Origin: Saccharopolyspora indica
Lineage (GTDB): Bacteria > Actinomycetota > Actinomycetes > Mycobacteriales > Pseudonocardiaceae
Reading direction: 5' to 3'
NCBI RefSeq assembly: GCF_027853965.1
Contig: NZ_JAQGLB010000006.1
Location: forward strand, 328,083 to 392,082
Length of the DNA stretch: 64,000 bases
The notes beneath the pieces were generated by a model. The model had not been told where the DNA came from. It worked only from the letters and a program-made list of their open reading frames with translations, and did not search any database. Shown here one piece after another: positions 54,071-62,796 of this stretch. Position 1 is the stretch's first letter. Every line of letters starts with the position of its first letter. The position numbers and the translations under genes are program-made.

Positions 54071-56356
54071 GTGAGTTCGTGGTCGATGGGACGAACATTG
54101 ACTGGCTGGGCGAGGAACACCGCAGAACCGCTGACCGACGCCGAGCGCCGGTTCGACGAGCTGCTCGAACAGGGCAGGGCGGCGGAGTCGGCCGCCGACC
54201 AGGCGGAGCCCGCGGGCGTTCCCGGTGCGGAGCAGCAGATCCGCGGCGAGTACCTCGCGTCCCGGCTGATCGAGTCGCTGGAGGACGGCGGCAGGCTGTT
54301 CGCCCGGCGCGGCGCGCAGCCGCTGGTGATCGTCGTGGAGCACGCCACGATCACCGGGCAGCTGGACCTGCGCAACGTGGATCTGCCCTACCTGCTGGAG
54401 TTCGTGGGCTGCCGCTTCGAGAACGCGCCCGACCTGCGGCAGGCCAGGCTCGCCGGGCTGGTGCTGTGGCACTGCCGGTTCCCCGGGATGCACGCGCGCA
54501 ACCTCGCGGTCGGCAACGACGTGGTGCTGCGCGACTGCGCCAGCGTGGGCGGCATCCTCGACCTGGCCGATGCCGACCTCGGCGGCTCGCTGCTGCTCAA
54601 CGACAGCGAGCTGCGCAATCCCGGCCAGCGCTGCATCTACGCCGACCGCCTGTCGGTTTCCGGTGCGCTGCTGGGAATCCGGCTGCGCACCGCCGGTGAG
54701 ATCCGCATTCCCGGCGCGAAGATCGGTGGCAACCTGACGCTGTCCGGTGCCGCCCTGCGCAACCGCGGCCGCAACGCGCTCAACGCCACCGGCATCCGCA
54801 TGGGCGGCTCGCTGCGGCTGGACGCCGACCCGTCGACCGGCCGGCCGTTCACCTCCGCGGGCACGCTGCGGCTGCCCAGCGCGCACATCTCCGGTGACCT
54901 GCGGCTGCGGGACGCAGTGCTGGAACCCGGTGTGCGGCCGCCGGATCCCGGCGACTCGCACTACGACGACCCGACGGCGGCGCTGATCGCCGACCGCTGC
55001 GAGATCCGCGGGGAGGTCCAGCTCGACCAGGAGTTCCGCAGCGGTGGCACGCTGCGCCTGGTCAGCGCCGTGGTGGGCGGCAACCTGCGGATGACCGGGG
55101 CCGCCGTCGACGTGAGCTGGCTGCGCTCCCCCGCCGAGTCGGTGCTGCACCCGCTGCGCGCGGTGAACCTGGACGGCACGAAGGTGTCCGGCAACATCGA
55201 CGCGCGCTCGGTGGCCGTGCGCGGGCAGTGGCGGATGACCGACGTGAAGGTGGGCGGCAGCGTCCAGCTCACCCGGGCCCGGCTGACCGGCCCGCGCACC
55301 GACGTCCTGGTGGGCAGCAGGCTCTCGGTGGGCAGCAACCTGGAGTGCCGGGACGCCGAGCTCGTCGGCTCGCTGCAGCTGCCGGGCGCGCAGATCGGCG
55401 CGAGCATCGACCTGCGCGGCTCGCGGCTGACCAAACCCGCCTGGCACCTGCACCGCAACAACTACAAGCCATCGCTGGACCTGCGCGCGGCGCGCATCGA
55501 GCGCGACCTGGTCTGCGCCGAGGGCGAGCAGGCGTTCTCCGCGGAGGGCACCGTGCAGCTGCGCTGGGCGCAGATCGGGCGGCACGTCAACTTCTGGGGC
55601 TGCGAGCTCGGCGACGGCGCGTCGCGCACGGCGTTCAACGCCTCCGGGGTGCAGACCCAGGAGCTCACCCTGCTGCCGCGCACACCGCCGCGCGGCCGGA
55701 TCACGTTGCGGCAGGCGCAGTGCGAACTGCTCGCCGACAACTCCGCGGTGTGGGAGTCCAGCAGAGGCGTGGACTGCGAGGACTTCGCGTACCAGAACTT
55801 CTCGGAGTCCTTCGAGCTCGACGACCGGGAACGGGTGCGCCAGCGCCTCAGCTGGCTGCGCGCTACCGCGGGCGGCGCCTACCAGCCGGGGACCTACGAC
55901 CAGCTCGCCGAGGTCTTCCGCAGCAACGGGCTGGAGGAGCACGCGGTCTCGGTGCTGATCGAGAAGCAGCGCCACCGCTACGCGGCGATCGCCCGCACCG
56001 CCCGGCCCGGGCTGCGCTGGCCGGTCCGGTTGTGGAGCTGGCTGCAGCGGGCGACCGTCGGCTACGGGTACCGGCCGATGCGGGCGGTGGGGTGGCTGGC
56101 CGCCTTCGCGGTGGTGGGCACCGCCTGGTTCGGCTTCCACCCGCTGGTGCCGGTCAACGAGCAGGACCGCCCGGTGTGGAACCCGCTCCTGTACACATTG
56201 GACCAGATGCTGCCGGTGGTGAGCCTCGGCCACGACGACATGTGGCAGGCCCGCGGTCTCTCCCAGTGGGTCACGGTGGCCCTGGTGACCGCGGGCTGGA
56301 CCCTGGCCACCACGGTCGCCGCGGGCTTCAGCCGGGCGTTGCACCGCGAACGCTGA
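54071..56356 (+). CDS. Beta-helix-like repeat protein with C-terminal membrane anchor
   Basis: A 761-residue protein. Residues about 80-560 are short repeats of the form GxLxLxxAxIGGxL (for example IPGAKIGGNLTLSGAALRN), which predict a right-handed beta-helix as in pentapeptide or bactofilin-like proteins. The last 130 residues hold two or three hydrophobic helices (AVGWLAAFAVVGTAWFGF and VALVTAGWTLATTVAAGF). Homologues are often named membrane-associated oxidoreductases, but no cofactor motif is visible. The GTG at 54071 is chosen on promoter spacing; a GTG nine bases earlier and an ATG at 54086 are alternatives. Confidence 0.7.
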   Translation: MSSWSMGRTLTGWARNTAEPLTDAERRFDELLEQGRAAESAADQAEPAGVPGAEQQIRGEYLASRLIESLEDGGRLFARRGAQPLVIVVEHATITGQLDLRNVDLPYLLEFVGCRFENAPDLRQARLAGLVLWHCRFPGMHARNLAVGNDVVLRDCASVGGILDLADADLGGSLLLNDSELRNPGQRCIYADRLSVSGALLGIRLRTAGEIRIPGAKIGGNLTLSGAALRNRGRNALNATGIRMGGSLRLDADPSTGRPFTSAGTLRLPSAHISGDLRLRDAVLEPGVRPPDPGDSHYDDPTAALIADRCEIRGEVQLDQEFRSGGTLRLVSAVVGGNLRMTGAAVDVSWLRSPAESVLHPLRAVNLDGTKVSGNIDARSVAVRGQWRMTDVKVGGSVQLTRARLTGPRTDVLVGSRLSVGSNLECRDAELVGSLQLPGAQIGASIDLRGSRLTKPAWHLHRNNYKPSLDLRAARIERDLVCAEGEQAFSAEGTVQLRWAQIGRHVNFWGCELGDGASRTAFNASGVQTQELTLLPRTPPRGRITLRQAQCELLADNSAVWESSRGVDCEDFAYQNFSESFELDDRERVRQRLSWLRATAGGAYQPGTYDQLAEVFRSNGLEEHAVSVLIEKQRHRYAAIARTARPGLRWPVRLWSWLQRATVGYGYRPMRAVGWLAAFAVVGTAWFGFHPLVPVNEQDRPVWNPLLYTLDQMLPVVSLGHDDMWQARGLSQWVTVALVTAGWTLATTVAAGFSRALHRER

Positions 56357-56383
56357 TCACCCCGCGTCGCGGGATGATCGCGA

Positions 56384-57304
56384 TCAGCCGAGGAGTGCGG
56401 TGACCGTGAACAGGACCGGGACCGAGAGGATCGTGGAGAGCAGGATCGATTCGCGGGCCAGGCGGACTCCCACGTCGTAGTGGGAGGCGTAGACGAAGAG
56501 GTTCTGGGCCGCTGGGAGCGCGGAGATCACCACCGCCGCGAACAGCGGCGCCCCCTGGAGGCCGAACAGGCCCGCGCCGATCGACCAGGCGATCACCGGG
56601 TGCACCACCGACTTCAGCGCGACCGACAGCAGCACCGGTGCGCGCTCCGCGCCTCCCGCCGGAAGCTTGCTGCCGTGCAGCGAGATGCCGAAGGCCAGCA
56701 GGACCGTTGGCACCGACAGGTGCCCGAGCAGCGTGATCGGCTCCATGACCGGGGCGGGGATCCGCCAGCCGGTCAGCGAGAGGCCGACTCCGATCAGCGA
56801 GCAGATGACGATCGGGTTGCGGAACGGTGCGAGCACCCGGGTCCACGCCGAGCTGCGCTCGCCCGCCTGCGCGTAGTCGATGACGGTCAGTCCGATGGGC
56901 GTCATGACCAGCAGCTGGAACAGCATCACCGGTGCCACCAGGGTCGCGTCGCCGAGCACGTAGACCGCGATCGGGATGCCCAGGTTGCCCGCGTTGACGT
57001 AGCTGGAGCACAGCGCGCCGATCGTGGTGCGCCGGATGTTCCACTTGCGCAGCACGCCGACCAGCACGAACAGCGCGGCCGCTGCGAAGGTGCTCAGCGC
57101 CGTGACCAGCAGCGGGATCGAGAAGATCACCGTGACGTCGGATTCCGAGAGCATCTTCAGCAGCAGCGCCGGGGTGCCGACGTAGAACGACAGCTTGGTC
57201 AGCGCCTCGCGCCCGCTGCTGCCCAGCACCCCGGTGCGGCCGAGCAGGTAGCCGAGCAGCACGATGGCGGCGATGACGCCGAAGCCCTGGATCACGCCGG
57301 ACAC
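56384..57304 (-). CDS. AEC-family transporter
   Basis: A 306-residue membrane protein of the auxin-efflux-carrier family with about ten helices. The N-terminal half has LSFYVGTPALLLKML and the SSYVNAGNLGIPIAVYVLG segment typical of the family. The GTG at 57304 is chosen as start, with GGGAGG just upstream; an ATG at 57391 would add 29 polar residues. It faces the convergent beta-helix gene. Substrates in bacteria are usually malate or other small anions. Confidence 0.82.
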   Translation of the reverse strand: MSGVIQGFGVIAAIVLLGYLLGRTGVLGSSGREALTKLSFYVGTPALLLKMLSESDVTVIFSIPLLVTALSTFAAAALFVLVGVLRKWNIRRTTIGALCSSYVNAGNLGIPIAVYVLGDATLVAPVMLFQLLVMTPIGLTVIDYAQAGERSSAWTRVLAPFRNPIVICSLIGVGLSLTGWRIPAPVMEPITLLGHLSVPTVLLAFGISLHGSKLPAGGAERAPVLLSVALKSVVHPVIAWSIGAGLFGLQGAPLFAAVVISALPAAQNLFVYASHYDVGVRLARESILLSTILSVPVLFTVTALLG

Positions 57305-57445
57305 GGGACCTCCCGGGATCCGCAGCGTCCACTGAGGACAGGAAATGGGCGTCCTCGTCGGGAGCGGAGCATTCTTCTCTTCCGTGCTCATGGGTTTCGC
57401 CGCACGGGCCGCACCACCCGAGGATCGCCCTGGGCGCGGCCCATA

Positions 57446-57464
57446 CGCTTAGCGATCCTAAGCG
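57446..57464. promoter_or_regulatory. Inverted repeat upstream of the AEC gene
   Basis: CGCTTAG and CTAAGCG flank CGATC, a perfect seven-base inverted repeat. It lies about 140 bases upstream of the AEC start and 41 bases beyond the arabinosyltransferase stop. It may be an operator or a weak terminator. Confidence 0.4.
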
Positions 57465-57504
57465 ATCAGCGGCGCACCCAGGGCATGGCGATGCTCACAG
57501 CGGA

Positions 57505-60500
57505 TCAGCTCTTGCCGCCGGCCTCGGCGGACTCCAGCGGGCGCAGGTCGGTGCGGCCGTCGGAGGTCGGCGGGCCGCCCGGCAGCCGGACCGCCTTCGG
57601 CAGCGCACCCGGGCTCCACGTGCCCCAGTGCGTCTCCCGGTGGACCTCCGTCGCCGTCGCGGCGGGCAGGGCGTCGGGCTGGAACGGGTCCACCACGTAG
57701 AACGCGCCCCAGTCCCGGTGCAGATCGCCCTTGAGGTAGCTCGGCATCACCCGCACGCTGGCCGCCACGTTGAGCCAGCCGAACGGCCCGCCCCCGGAGG
57801 AGCCCGACCAGTTCTGCCCCATGTCGCGCAGCATCCCGCCACCGGCCACCCGGAACCGCGGCAGCTCCACGATCCCGTCGTGCAGGCTCGCCAGGTTCAG
57901 GCACGGGTGCACCAGCGCGGCCGTCCACTCGACGAACACCGGCTCGTCGCCCGCCACCTCGGTCATCGTCGTCAGCTGCGGGACCCGCGGCACGCTGAAC
58001 GACATCCAGCCGCCCTCGTCGACCTTCTGGTCGGCCGCCACCACCCGCAGCTTGGTGGCACCGTCCACTGTGAACCGCAGATCGCGCCAGGCGCGGCTGT
58101 TCTGCACCAGCTCCCGCTCCGCGACGATCTCGAAGCCCTCCGGGGTGTCGCGCCCGAGCTCGACGCGCAGCGAGTTCGCACCGGTGGCCGACCCGGCGAA
58201 CTGCAGCACCACCGGGGCCTCGCCGGAGGTGGCCTGCGGCGGCAGGTCGTACCAGGGCGTGCGCATCTCGCCGGTGCCGGTGGCGTCGCGGTCGTAGCTG
58301 CCCCACACCGGCGCGTCGTCGCCGCCGAAGCCGAACGGCGGGGTCCAGTGCTCGGTGCGCGGGTGGCCGAACCGGTGGAAGCCCCGCGACGTGGCTTCCA
58401 GGTAGTCGGCGCCCTCCGTCGTTCCGGTGAGGCGGTTCAGCGCGCTGCGCGGCTGGTCCTCGGCCGCCGCGAGCACACCGCGCCGCGGATCGGTCTCGAT
58501 CTCGACGTAGTCGGACAGCCCGCAGCTCTGCCCGGCCAGCTGCTTGACGTTGTCCGCGCCGAGGCTGTAGCCGCCGCGCTGCTTCTGGATGCCCACCCCG
58601 AACAGAACCACCTCGCCGACCAGCAGCACGGCGCAGGTGATCGTCAGCGGAGCCGCACCCAGCCGCAGGCCCCGGCGGCGCGCGGCCGCGGTGCTCACCG
58701 GCGGCTCGTCGTGGCGCAGGTGCTCGACGATCGCGACGACGCCGGCGATCGCGGCGGCGATCAGGAAGTAGGTGCTCGCGTTGCGCCCGTCCAGGCTGGG
58801 TGCGCGGTCGAACCACGGGACGCCCCAGCCCGAGACGTACCACCACGAGTTCGTCCCGGTGACCGAGAACGCGCACACGACCATCAGCCCGGCGAAGAAC
58901 GCCGCGCGGTTGCGGCGCGAGCGCAGCACCGCCGCGCTGGTCGCCAGCGCGGTCAGCGCGGCGGCCACCGCACCCGCACCGGCCAGGACGCCGAAGTGGT
59001 GGGTGTGCTTGGTCGGGGTGGCGGCGAGCACCACGAAGCACAGCGCGGCCACCGCGAGCATCCTGCGGCTCGGCCCGAGCGCTGCGCCGCGGATCCGGCC
59101 GCGGCGCAGCAGCACCACGCCGCAGGCCAGCACGCACAGCACCACCAGCAGCACCGGGAAGCGGCGGGTCAGCGACCCGTCCGGCCACGGCCCGAACAGC
59201 TTGTCGTAGCGGGCGAGCTCCTGGTACCAGGCCGCGTTCGGGCCGAACTTGGTCTTCAGCGCCACCGAGTCCAGCACCGACTGCAGCGTCTGGTCGAAGA
59301 ACACCCCGACCAGGATCACCAGGCCGGAGGCGGCGATCGGCGCCAGCACCGGCAGCACCCCGCGCTCGCGCACGCGCTGCCAGAGCAGCTGCAGCAGCGG
59401 CTTGGCGGCCACCACGAACGGCAGCACCGCCACCATGCCGTGCGGGTTGGCCCCCACGCCCAGCGCCGCGGCCACCAGGCCCAGCGCGGCCGGGGTCAGC
59501 CGCCGGGTGGCCACCGCGCGCTCCACCGCGCACAGCGCCAGCAGGAAGAACGCCACGACCACCGGCTCCGGCCGCAGGCCGTTGTTGTAGGGCAGCCAGA
59601 ACGCCAGGAACACCGCCGCCGCGGCCCAGCCCGCGGACTCGCTGCGCCGCACCTGCTGCCCCAGCCGCGGCAGCACCCCGCGGCTGATCAGCAGCCAGCT
59701 GAGCACGCCGAGGAACAGCGCGGGCAGGCGCACCCACGGCGTGGCCGGCGAGACCTGCACCCACAGCGCGTAGAACTCGTAGAACCAGCCGAACGGCGAT
59801 TCCGGGTTGGCGAACCAGCGGAAGTAGTTGGTGACGTACCCGGCGTCCTCCGCGGCTCGCAGCATGGTCAGGATGTAGCCGTCGTCGGCGGTCATCGCGC
59901 CGATCAGCCACCACACGCCGAGCGCGCCGACGACCACGACGTCGCGGAACTTCAGCCGCCACCAGCCCGGTTGCAGCAGCCGCGGCGCCCGCCGCACCTC
60001 CAGCCTGCTCAGCGCCAGCACCGAACCGGCGAACGCCGCCACGGCCAGCACCATCGCCGCGATCTTCAGCGGTGTCGGCGAGCTGGCGAACCGGTTGTCC
60101 ACCCGGGCCTCGAACGACAGCCCGCGCACGTCGTCGGTCGCGGCGTCCAGCTGCGAGAAGATCCCGGTCAGCTGCGGCCGCCGGTCGCCGTCGACCGAGG
60201 CCAGCGCAACACCGCCGACATCGGCCCTGGTGCCGGACTCGTCCGCGCGCACCGAGATGGCGCAGTCACCGCCGGGCAGCGCGGTGGAACCGATCTGCTT
60301 CCCGCGCGACCACAGCGTGAGCTCGCCGGCGTCGACCTGCAGGCTCAGGCCCGTCACGCCGCCGTAGGTCGACGACGGAGGATTCGTCGCGACGAGCACG
60401 GCCGGTCCGTTGCTGCGCGCGTCCAGGCTGCGCACGGCCGCGCAGGGGACCTCCGCGGTGAGCCACAGCGGCGCGTGGGTGACCAGCGGGGCAGACACCG

Positions 60501-60672
60501 GAGCGGTGCCGTGCGCGGTCGGCCACTTCAGCGTGGTGACGTCGTGCTGCACCGGCAGGAGCGGGACCGCCAGCGCGGCCAGCACCGAGAGCAGGCCGAG
60601 CACCACGGCCCAGCGCCGAGCGGCTTTCGGCCCCGGATCGCGACGCGTGATCTCCCCCGATCGCTGACCCAC
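57505..60672 (-). CDS. Arabinosyltransferase (EmbA/B/C family)
   Basis: A 1055-residue GT-C enzyme that uses decaprenyl-phospho-arabinose to build cell-wall arabinan. About 12 membrane helices occupy residues 200-700. The conserved acidic pair of the first catalytic loop is D263-D264 (GAMTADDGYILTM), and the C-terminal ~400 residues form the extracellular carbohydrate-binding part. The GTG at 60672 is preferred because a TAAGCT -10 at 60717-60722 lies downstream of the upstream ATG at 60747. It fits an arabinogalactan-containing wall. Only one Emb gene is seen here. Confidence 0.9.
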   Translation of the reverse strand: MGQRSGEITRRDPGPKAARRWAVVLGLLSVLAALAVPLLPVQHDVTTLKWPTAHGTAPVSAPLVTHAPLWLTAEVPCAAVRSLDARSNGPAVLVATNPPSSTYGGVTGLSLQVDAGELTLWSRGKQIGSTALPGGDCAISVRADESGTRADVGGVALASVDGDRRPQLTGIFSQLDAATDDVRGLSFEARVDNRFASSPTPLKIAAMVLAVAAFAGSVLALSRLEVRRAPRLLQPGWWRLKFRDVVVVGALGVWWLIGAMTADDGYILTMLRAAEDAGYVTNYFRWFANPESPFGWFYEFYALWVQVSPATPWVRLPALFLGVLSWLLISRGVLPRLGQQVRRSESAGWAAAAVFLAFWLPYNNGLRPEPVVVAFFLLALCAVERAVATRRLTPAALGLVAAALGVGANPHGMVAVLPFVVAAKPLLQLLWQRVRERGVLPVLAPIAASGLVILVGVFFDQTLQSVLDSVALKTKFGPNAAWYQELARYDKLFGPWPDGSLTRRFPVLLVVLCVLACGVVLLRRGRIRGAALGPSRRMLAVAALCFVVLAATPTKHTHHFGVLAGAGAVAAALTALATSAAVLRSRRNRAAFFAGLMVVCAFSVTGTNSWWYVSGWGVPWFDRAPSLDGRNASTYFLIAAAIAGVVAIVEHLRHDEPPVSTAAARRRGLRLGAAPLTITCAVLLVGEVVLFGVGIQKQRGGYSLGADNVKQLAGQSCGLSDYVEIETDPRRGVLAAAEDQPRSALNRLTGTTEGADYLEATSRGFHRFGHPRTEHWTPPFGFGGDDAPVWGSYDRDATGTGEMRTPWYDLPPQATSGEAPVVLQFAGSATGANSLRVELGRDTPEGFEIVAERELVQNSRAWRDLRFTVDGATKLRVVAADQKVDEGGWMSFSVPRVPQLTTMTEVAGDEPVFVEWTAALVHPCLNLASLHDGIVELPRFRVAGGGMLRDMGQNWSGSSGGGPFGWLNVAASVRVMPSYLKGDLHRDWGAFYVVDPFQPDALPAATATEVHRETHWGTWSPGALPKAVRLPGGPPTSDGRTDLRPLESAEAGGKS

Positions 60673-60884
60673 GCGACCGCCACCCCATCCCTGCCGAAAG
60701 AAGCCAAATCCCACTGAGCTTAGAGAGGTGCGCGCGCGAGCCGACAACCGGAGCAGCCGATGTCACTCCGCGCAGCCGAGAACGCACGTCGCGCGACCGG
60801 GTGACACCGGGGACTGTGAGCCGGATCTCGGCGGCAGCCGTGGGCTTTCGGCCCGAGATCATCCGATCGGGGCACTGGCGTCAC

Positions 60885-60890
60885 TAGCGT
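60885..60890 (+). promoter_or_regulatory. -10 element of a probable leaderless promoter
   Basis: TAGCGT (TANNNT) ends seven bases before the ATG at 60898 and there is no ribosome site. Confidence 0.5.
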
Positions 60891-60897
60891 CAGCGAC

Positions 60898-61773
60898 ATG
60901 ACCTTCACGTTGATCAAGGGCACCTTCCGGATCACCGGCAGCTCACCCGACGGTGACTCGGTCCGCTTCTACCCAGCCGACCCGGAGACCTTCCGCAAAG
61001 CGGGCCTGTCCGTGCGGCTGAACTCGCGCGGTGGCGTGCAGCTCCGGTTAGAGGGCATCGACGCCCTGGAGACCCACTACCGGCCGCAGGCGCGCGGCAG
61101 CGAGCTCTGGCACCAGCCGGCGAAGCTCGCCGACGCCGCGAGCTCGGCGCTGCTGGAGCACCTCGGGTTCACCAGCGTTGAGCGCGACGACAACGGGAGG
61201 GTCACCGCCAGCACCCCGGAGGAGGTCTCCGGCCACATCCTGACCCGGTTCGCCGACACCTACGGTCGCGCCGTCGCGTTCGCCTTCCCCGGCCAGCGGC
61301 CCGGCCGCTCCACCGACGGCGCCGACGTCCGCCTCGATCCCGACGGCCTGCCGAACTCGGCCAACCACGCGCTGCTCGAAGCCGGGCTGGTCTACCCCAC
61401 CTTCTACTCGAAGCTCTTCGTCGACCTGCGCGAGGCGATGGCCGAGGTCGCGGTGGCCGCGCGCGAGGCCCGCCGCGGCGTGTGGGCCGAGGACGTCACG
61501 CTCGAAGGCCTGCGGCTGCGCTCCCGCGAGCAGCTGCGCGATGAAGCGGTGCTGCTGCCCAAGCTGTTCCGCCGCCTGGCCGACTACCTGGAGCTGGAGG
61601 AATCCGGCGGGGTGTCGCTGACCGGCTTCTCGCGCTACCTGGACACCCGCGACGACCGGCTGTTCACGGTGCCCACCGGCCACGCCACCGAGCTGGAGAC
61701 GCTGGTGGAGGTGCGCCGCCAGACCCTGCGCCTGACGGTCGAACCCGAACGAATCGTGTTCACCGAGGCCTGA
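60898..61773 (+). CDS. Staphylococcal-nuclease-like (thermonuclease fold) protein
   Basis: A 291-residue protein. The nuclease-like core is split by inserts: DGDSVRFY at 18-25 matches the calcium-binding loop, QLRLEGIDALETHY at 48-61 holds the Arg and Glu of the active site, and DTYGRAVAFAF near 120 holds the second Arg. No signal peptide is visible. Its full catalytic set suggests activity on DNA, RNA or another phosphodiester. Leu51 is encoded by TTA, very rare in this genome. It is divergent from the arabinosyltransferase and probably leaderless. Confidence 0.72.
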   Translation: MTFTLIKGTFRITGSSPDGDSVRFYPADPETFRKAGLSVRLNSRGGVQLRLEGIDALETHYRPQARGSELWHQPAKLADAASSALLEHLGFTSVERDDNGRVTASTPEEVSGHILTRFADTYGRAVAFAFPGQRPGRSTDGADVRLDPDGLPNSANHALLEAGLVYPTFYSKLFVDLREAMAEVAVAAREARRGVWAEDVTLEGLRLRSREQLRDEAVLLPKLFRRLADYLELEESGGVSLTGFSRYLDTRDDRLFTVPTGHATELETLVEVRRQTLRLTVEPERIVFTEA

Positions 61774-61836
61774 CCGCTCCCGCAGCACCCGGCCCCGACG
61801 TGGTGAGATGGTCCGGTCGAGGTGCGAGGGGGTGGC

Positions 61837-62634
61837 ATGGCCGACCGCGATGCGGCTGCGCCGACGGTGGCGTCCCGGCTGTTCCGGATCCTGGAGGCCT
61901 TCTCCCCGGAGCGGCCGTCGCTGACGCTGTCGGCGATCAGCAGGCACAGCGGCCTGGCGCTGACCACCACGCACCGCCTGGTCGGCGAGCTCGCCGGCTG
62001 GGGCGCGCTGGAACGCGCCGCCGACGGCAGCTACCGGATCGGGCTGCGGATCTACGAGCTGGCGGGCCTGACGCCGCGCGGCACGTTCCTGCGCGAGGTC
62101 GCGATGCCGTTCCTCGGCGATCTCTACGAGGCCACCCGCCAGAACGTGCAGCTCGGGGTGCGCGACGGCGACGAGGTCGTCTACGTCGAGCGCATCTCGG
62201 GCCGCGAGGCGGTGCCGGTGGTGTCGCGCCCCGGCGGCCGCCTCCCGCTGCACGCCACCGGCGTCGGCCTGGTGCTGCTCGCGCACGCCGATCCGGAGCG
62301 GCAGGAAGCGGTGCTGAGCGCACCGCTGAAGCGGTTCACCGAGCGGACCATCGCCGACGCCCGGCAGCTGCGCCGGACCCTGGCCGACGTGCGCAGGCAG
62401 GGCTTCGCGATCAGCGACCGCCAGATCGAGCTGTCGACGCTGTCGGTCGCCGCCCCGGTGCACGACGACACCGACGAGGTGGTCGCCGCGCTGTCCATCG
62501 TGGTCCCGGCCGACCGCACGGACCCGATGGCCCTGGTCCCGGCGGTCCGGGCCGCGGCCCGAGGCCTCTCCAGAGCCCTCGGCTCCCCCAAGGCCCGGGC
62601 CCTGCCCCCAACAGCCCACCTCGAACGCTCCTGA
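61837..62634 (+). CDS. IclR-family regulator
   Basis: A 265-residue regulator with an N-terminal winged helix (about 10-70, SLTLSAISRHSGLALTTTHR) and an effector-binding IclR domain. The ATG at 61837 follows GAGGGGG. It is located 162 bases upstream of the 4-hydroxybenzoate hydroxylase gene in the same direction. By analogy with PobR-type regulators it probably controls that gene in response to 4-hydroxybenzoate or a product, but this is not shown. Confidence 0.88.
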   Translation: MADRDAAAPTVASRLFRILEAFSPERPSLTLSAISRHSGLALTTTHRLVGELAGWGALERAADGSYRIGLRIYELAGLTPRGTFLREVAMPFLGDLYEATRQNVQLGVRDGDEVVYVERISGREAVPVVSRPGGRLPLHATGVGLVLLAHADPERQEAVLSAPLKRFTERTIADARQLRRTLADVRRQGFAISDRQIELSTLSVAAPVHDDTDEVVAALSIVVPADRTDPMALVPAVRAAARGLSRALGSPKARALPPTAHLERS

Positions 62635-62647
62635 CCGGACTCCGCAC

Positions 62648-62667
62648 GCGATTTCCATCGAAATCGC
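62648..62667. promoter_or_regulatory. Candidate IclR operator
   Basis: A perfect inverted repeat GCGATTTC and GAAATCGC with a four-base centre lies 13 bases after the IclR stop and about 130 bases upstream of pobA. Its length and symmetry suit a dimeric IclR protein. Confidence 0.5.
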
Positions 62668-62796
62668 CCAGCCTTCCGGTGAACGGAAAGGGGCGTTCCG
62701 CGTCGCTGAGCTCGCACCGATCGTGGACCGTGAGGCTGCGGTGGCGGTCACATCGGAGTGCACCGCCGGCAGCAGGTCCGAGGGAGGAATCGGTCG

